From positions 8,246,001 to 8,310,000 of the forward strand of contig JAUKPH010000018.1 of the NCBI GenBank assembly GCA_030549335.1: a stretch of DNA of 64,000 nt, given 5' to 3'. The notes under the pieces are model-generated. The model was not told where the DNA came from. It was given only the letters and a program-made list of their open reading frames with translations, and ran no database searches. Shown here piece by piece: positions 59,410 through 64,000 of the stretch. Within the stretch, counting starts at the first letter, position 1. The number at the start of each line of letters is the position of its first letter. The translations under genes and the position numbers were made by a program. This DNA is from Pontederia crassipes (taxonomy: Eukaryota > Streptophyta > Magnoliopsida > Commelinales > Pontederiaceae).

Positions 59410-61243
59410 TGATGCATGCAAAATACAACATATTTTAGTTAATTATTTTAATTAAATTTTCTATAATTTGATCATGGCATGCATCATTTTTAGTCACTTT
59501 TAATCATAATTCCGGATTTATCAATTTTAATTATTAAAATCGCTGAATATTTTAAATGCGGATGGATTAACTATATTTTGATAATTATTTGCAGGAAAAT
59601 TCAAATCTCGGCCGAAATTCAAAGAAATTCCTTACGGCCGAGATTTGGCTTTACACCCAAGTCGTTACGGCCGAGATTCAAAAGGAGTAACAAGATTTAA
59701 TTCTTTGTTACGGCTAACATTTGAAGGCGTAAAAGATAAATGTTTGTATCTTTTGGGCGTAATGGCATGAAGATAAAGATGTTACGGCCGAAATTTGGAG
59801 GGCGTAATGGCATGAAGATGAAGGGCGTAAAGATAAATGTTTTTATCTTTGGGCGTAACAAGATATATGAAGGCGTAAAGATAAAATGATTTTTATCTTT
59901 TGGGAGTAATGGAAAGGAGTAAAGATAAAATACTTTCCTTACGGCCGAAATTCGGAGGGCGTAATGGCATGAAGATGAAGGGTGTAACAATCAATCGAGT
60001 TTATCTTTGGGCGTAACAAGATAAGTTCATTCCTTACGGCCGAGATTTGGAGGGAGTAATGGCAATTGAAATCATCCGTTTTGGCCGATATACGAAGGTG
60101 TAAAGATAAAATTGTTTGGGCGTAAAGATAAAAGGATTTTTCTTTGGCCGAGTTTATCTTATAAATTTAAAGTTAATCGTACGATGTTACGGCCGAGATC
60201 AAATTGAAGTCGTCCGCACTCTATAAATACGTGAAGAATCCATAGTTTCAATTCGTGCTCTGAAGTTCAGGTTTCTTCCACGGCGAGTCGTGAGCTCTGC
60301 AGGCTACGACCAAGAGGAGAGAGGTGCGACGGCTGGAAGTTGATCGCGACCCTGATCAAGTCCGAGAGGCTGCCCGACTGTCTGCCCAATTCGAGAGCTC
60401 TACTTCTATTTTGGGTGTAATTCTTTCGATTATTATTGTTATTTTGTTATTATCTCTCCAGAATTTCTAGGATGAACTCCATGTTTTTAAGATTATTATT
60501 TTAGGAGATTATTAATTGAAGGGAAATGTTTGGATCCTACTTTATTTGTTTTAATCTTTTCTGATCAATTATTAATTGTGTTTAATGCTTTTATATTAGT
60601 TAATTAAATTTCTGAATTAGGCTATACCAGTTTGTGGAGTGTTTAATTTCAGAATTTATTATACTAATTATAATTGATTTTATTTAGAATTAATAATTGA
60701 CATAAATTTGATAACTAGTGTGTGGAGAATCAAGTTTGTGTGGTCTATTAATCTATACCAATTTGTGGAGTGATTAATAGTCTAGAGAATCCAATTTAAT
60801 GCATCTTAATTTTAATACGATTTTGGGGGTACCAGTCGTGGAGACTTCAATTCTTATTAAATTAAGATAGTTCTATATGATTAAATTGAGGGATGCCAGT
60901 CGTGGAGACCACAAGTTAATCATGTTAGATTACTTTAGGGAGAATCTAATCCATCTTTAAAGATTAAATTTATCTTTTATGGTTCAAATATTTATCTTGA
61001 TCTATTTTCATCCTAAGGCCTAACTTCAACACCACTATCTTATCTTTATCTTATTTTATTTATTTTATTTTCATAAAACCTCTTTCCAAAAATCCATGTT
61101 TTTCCTCTCTTATTAATTTATAAATTCAGATATTGAATTAATAATATTCCTCGTGGGTTCGACACTCTTACTCCTATTACTATATTACTTGAGCGACTAG
61201 TGCACTTGTTAGCAAATTTTATTGTTACAATTACAACGCATCA
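59410..61243 (+). repeat. 5' LTR of the Athila-type element
   Basis: About 1,834 bp, with ends TGATGC / GCATCA. A TATA-type promoter, CTCTATAAATACG, lies near 60220, with the transcript expected to start some 30 bases downstream. Repeats of TTACGGCCGAGATT and GGCGTAAAGATAAA fill 59590-60200 upstream of it. The segment GTGGAG with ACCAG(TC)GTGGAGA recurs at 60635-60915. Only one LTR is in the window, so the ends rest on the TG...CA form and the adjacent PBS. Confidence 0.82.
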
Positions 61244-61249
61244 AGTTTT

Positions 61250-61266
61250 TGGCGCCGTTGCCGAGG
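61250..61266 (+). other. primer-binding site, tRNA-Asp type
   Basis: TGGCGCCGTTGCCGAGG starts six bases after the LTR end. It is the PBS form typical of Athila/Tat-group elements, with one base different from the usual TGGCGCCGTTGCCGGGG. Confidence 0.88.
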
Positions 61267-61489
61267 AATATTTTATTAATTAATTTCTGATTTTTATGAA
61301 TTATTAGGAGATGTAAATAAATTGTAAATAATTCTCTGTGCATATGTATTAATTGTTTTAATTATTTTTGTGAATAAATTAACATTTTTTCTTTTGCAGA
61401 TAAAGGTCACAACAATTTTTTTTTTATTTATCTACTTTCGGTTTAAAAATCCGACGCCGATTGGATTTTTTTTAAAATTACACTGTCGA

Positions 61490-62470
61490 CTTATGGATTT
61501 ACGACTTTAAATTTAATGTGTCGGTTTTATTAATTTTACGGCCTCGCTGAATTCTAAACTTTCAATCTTTACGGCCGTAATATTTTCATCCGAACGTTGT
61601 TTTTTGATTTGACTTGTTACGCCCGGTTTATCGATGGTTTAAATTTTTTTACGCCCTATTCGAATCAGTTTTCATTCTCGGCCGTAACATTTTAATTGTT
61701 TAAATTTTTTACGCCCTATTCGAATCAGTTTTCATTCTCGGCCGTAACATTTTAATTGTTTAAACTCTTCATATGATTTCGTTGTTTTACGACCGTAAGG
61801 AATTGCTTAATTCATTTTCGGCCGTAATGATTCAATTTTCGACATTTGAGTTTTATTCGAAATTATTTCGGCCGAAACCCTATTTTTCTTTACGGCCTCG
61901 TGTTGACATCATCTCGGCCGAAGTGACCTCATTGACGATTTAATCTTTTTACGGCCGAAATGATCTCATGTTTCATTTTTACGGCCGAGAATTAATCTCA
62001 TAGTTTTACGGCCGTAAAATTTCTGAACATTTGTTTTTTACGCCATCTTCCGACCCTAATTTAATTGTGATTTTTTTCATTCTCGGCCGTAACATTATAA
62101 TAGTTTGAACTTTTGATTTGACTTTGTTTTGGCCGAAGCGATTTAGTTGTCTCGGCCGTAATGGATCATCCATGGATTTTACTCCTTTTCGGCCGATTTA
62201 TATGTGTTGATGTTGTACCTCTCATTGTTTTACGGCCGATATGAACTATAATCATTGTCGGCCGTAATGATTCATTTGGCAACATTTCATTCAATTTTTT
62301 CGGCCGAGATAATTCATCACCATGCTAATTTTTACGCCTTCACGTTGAATCCTTTTGACACTGTTTCAATATTTTTACGGACGAACGAGCCTCGGATTAA
62401 TTACTAATCTAATTTCGGCCGTAAATCTATTTCTGTATTACGGCCGATCAATCTTATTTCTTTTCAGTAT
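61490..62470 (+). repeat. CGGCCG-core motif array in the leader
   Basis: About twenty copies of motifs such as TTTACGGCCGAAAT, TCTCGGCCGTAAC and the full palindrome TTTACGGCCGTAAA occur in otherwise AT-rich sequence, 20-90 bases apart. One 60-base unit (TTTACGCCCTATTCGAATCA to GTTTAAA) is repeated in tandem near 61647 and 61708. No long open frame exists here. Confidence 0.85.
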
Positions 62471-62723
62471 ATTAATCTTATTTCTTCTCTGAAATTAATT
62501 TTTGATTATTTCTGATTATAAAATCTGATTATTTCTGAAAATAATTTAATAAAGTTTCTGAAAATTAATTTTAATGATGAATTTTTAAATTCTATCGTGC
62601 CGAAAGACTTTATTAGTAAAAAAAAACTCATTTTTCGTGACTTATTATCTGAATTTCTTTCTTCTTGTATATATTTTATTTTATTCTTTTATCTTACTGA
62701 AAATTGGTTGTTGTAGGTACTAA

Positions 62724-64000
62724 TTGAAAATTAAATCACAACCAATCCTGGAATCTTCTGATAAGCGCACTAGAAGTTCAAATCCACTGTTGGAATTTGA
62801 TCCTGAGATTGAAAGAACCTATCGTCGATTACAAAGAAATATAAGAAAAATGGCGGAACAAGCACGCGACAATCAGAGACTGGAGCAACAAAATGAACTG
62901 GTTCCACCACATAATAATCGGCGAGAAGATGAAGCAGAACTTTCTATGAGAGAATATGTCTCGGCCAGATACAGTGACCGAGAATCATGCATCGTGCTGC
63001 CTGATATTAACGCAAATAATTTTGAGATAAATCCCGCAATCGTGAGGATGATACAAGCATCCCAATTTGGAGGAGGATTTCATGAAGACCCTCACGATCA
63101 CCTTGATAAATTTCTTGCCACTCTGAGCACCTTTAGAAATAATAATATTTCTTCTGAAGTTATTCGTTTATTATTATTCCCTCAATCTTTACGTGACAAA
63201 GCTTCCACTTGGTTTAAAACTTTGCCTGCAGGATCGATTCATTCTTGGTTGGAGCTGGTAGAAAAGTTTGTTGGAAAATATTGTCCACCACAAAAGGCAG
63301 GCAAATATCGAAGGGAGCTGAGGGCATTTGTTCAAGACGATAACGAGACGTTATATGAAGTCTGGGAACGATATAAGGAACTGCTGGCCAGAATTCCTGA
63401 TAATAGAATTCCAAAGTGGCAAGTGATGGAAGATTTCTATCATGGATTACGACCTGTAGATCAAGATAAGCTCGATCAATCAGCAGGAGGGACAGTACTG
63501 GGATCTAAACGTCCTAGTGAGATACAAGATATTATTGAAGCTGTAGCACTCAAATCAAGTCAAGAAAGGAGACCACCTCGCCGAACTCATGATATGCATG
63601 CTATAGAAAGTAAAAATTCGTCTGAAGTAGTGACTCAGCTGGAGTCACTTAATAAAAAATTTGAGCAGATGATGTCATTAATGATGTGCAATAACTGTGG
63701 AGGAGGACATGCGAGCAATTATTGTCCACAAGGTAACATTTCTAATCCTGATCATATTGAAAATGCTAACTTTGTCTCCAATTCATTTTTCAGGAATAAT
63801 GACTATGGTTGGAGGAACAATCAGAAGTTTCCTTACAGGACAAACCAAGGGCAAGTTTTTGAGAAATTTCAGAATCAAGCTCATCCACAAAATTATACAC
63901 TTTTGAGAAAGCAACAAGAAGCTCATGTCCAACAATCGACTAATCCTATGGAAGAAATGATGGCAAGAGTCATTGACACTATGCAAACCATGCAGAAGAC
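62724..64000 (+). CDS. Athila-type gag, partial at the right edge
   Basis: The frame is open from 62724 (after a TAA) to the last base, more than 420 codons. The first ATG is at 62850 (MAEQARDNQRLE). The conserved-looking LLEFDPEIERTYRRLQRN just upstream suggests that translation or splicing joins earlier sequence. The capsid region (PF03732 type) lies at about 63085-63480: HEDPHDHLDKFLATLSTF, LFPQSLRDKASTWFKTLPAG, LYEVWERYKELL and FYHGLRPVDQ. A zinc knuckle, CNNCGGGHASNYC (CX2CX3HX4C, the Athila form), is at about 63689. A Gln-rich stretch follows. Gag packages the element RNA. No stop or shift is present, unlike every other retroelement here. Confidence 0.9.
   Translation, partial: MKIKSQPILESSDKRTRSSNPLLEFDPEIERTYRRLQRNIRKMAEQARDNQRLEQQNELVPPHNNRREDEAELSMREYVSARYSDRESCIVLPDINANNFEINPAIVRMIQASQFGGGFHEDPHDHLDKFLATLSTFRNNNISSEVIRLLLFPQSLRDKASTWFKTLPAGSIHSWLELVEKFVGKYCPPQKAGKYRRELRAFVQDDNETLYEVWERYKELLARIPDNRIPKWQVMEDFYHGLRPVDQDKLDQSAGGTVLGSKRPSEIQDIIEAVALKSSQERRPPRRTHDMHAIESKNSSEVVTQLESLNKKFEQMMSLMMCNNCGGGHASNYCPQGNISNPDHIENANFVSNSFFRNNDYGWRNNQKFPYRTNQGQVFEKFQNQAHPQNYTLLRKQQEAHVQQSTNPMEEMMARVIDTMQTMQK

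Larger units (their letters stand above)
59410..64000 (+). mobile_element. Ty3/Gypsy Athila-type retrotransposon, 5' half
   Basis: The 5' LTR (59410-61243) is followed by the PBS TGGCGCCGTTGCCGAGG, a leader of about 1.5 kb and an open gag frame to the edge. Five bases before the LTR (GTAAC) are the expected left copy of the target duplication; the right copy lies outside the window. PBS type and gag sequence point to the Tat/Athila lineage. Pol, the 3' LTR and the right border are not in the window. Confidence 0.88.

Overview
This window is plant nuclear DNA, almost certainly from a flowering plant. It is AT-rich and gene-poor, and much of its length is recognisable transposable elements. The elements include plant Ty3/Gypsy lineages (Tekay/Del-type chromovirus, Athila-type), Ty1/Copia, CACTA, a FAR1/Mutator-type transposase remnant and a LINE. 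The one convincing host gene is an SBP-box (SPL) transcription factor with a miR156 target site and two introns. No tRNA, rRNA, CRISPR array or bacterial-type operon was recognised.

Layout. 1-1167: intergenic. 1168-6929: a four-level nest, with a TIR element holding a solo LTR, which holds a second solo LTR, which holds a Harbinger/Tourist-like MITE. 7191-11439: a non-autonomous LTR element with LTRs, PBS and PPT but no recognisable pol. 12923-15849: a decayed Copia element with a perfect 5-bp target duplication and no reverse transcriptase. 16740-17680: a FAR1/MULE-type pseudogene. 18356-20175: one end of a CACTA element. 21792-31690: a Tekay/Del-like Ty3 element on the minus strand with 2.6-2.7 kb LTRs, whose pol carries one frameshift and two nonsense codons. 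32600-35400: possible but unrecognised exons. 35478-36440: a LINE fragment. 37795-40303 (minus): the SPL gene. 45267-47900 and 47900-49320: an old LTR relative and a decayed Gypsy gag-pol piece. 51557-52542: a hAT-like element with an 8-bp duplication. 54090-54830: a GC-rich dispersed repeat. 56240-59409: a second CACTA copy, cut into at 59410 by an Athila-type element whose LTR, PBS, long leader and open gag frame run off the right edge.

How it fits together. The SPL gene encodes a DNA-binding regulator of the SPL9/OsSPL14 clade, normally restrained by miR156. The rest is a record of successive insertions. Where duplications are intact (CATCCGTC, ATTAT, TTA, GTTTA, ATCATTGG) the insertion boundaries can be read to the base. 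The youngest-looking element is the Athila-type one at the right edge, because its gag frame is uninterrupted. The most unusual sequence structure is in LTRs and leaders: an array of TCGGTCGACCG-type palindromes in the Tekay LTRs, and an array of CGGCCG cores in the otherwise AT-rich Athila-type LTR and leader.

All assignments were made by reading the sequence and from knowledge of the families; no database search was run.
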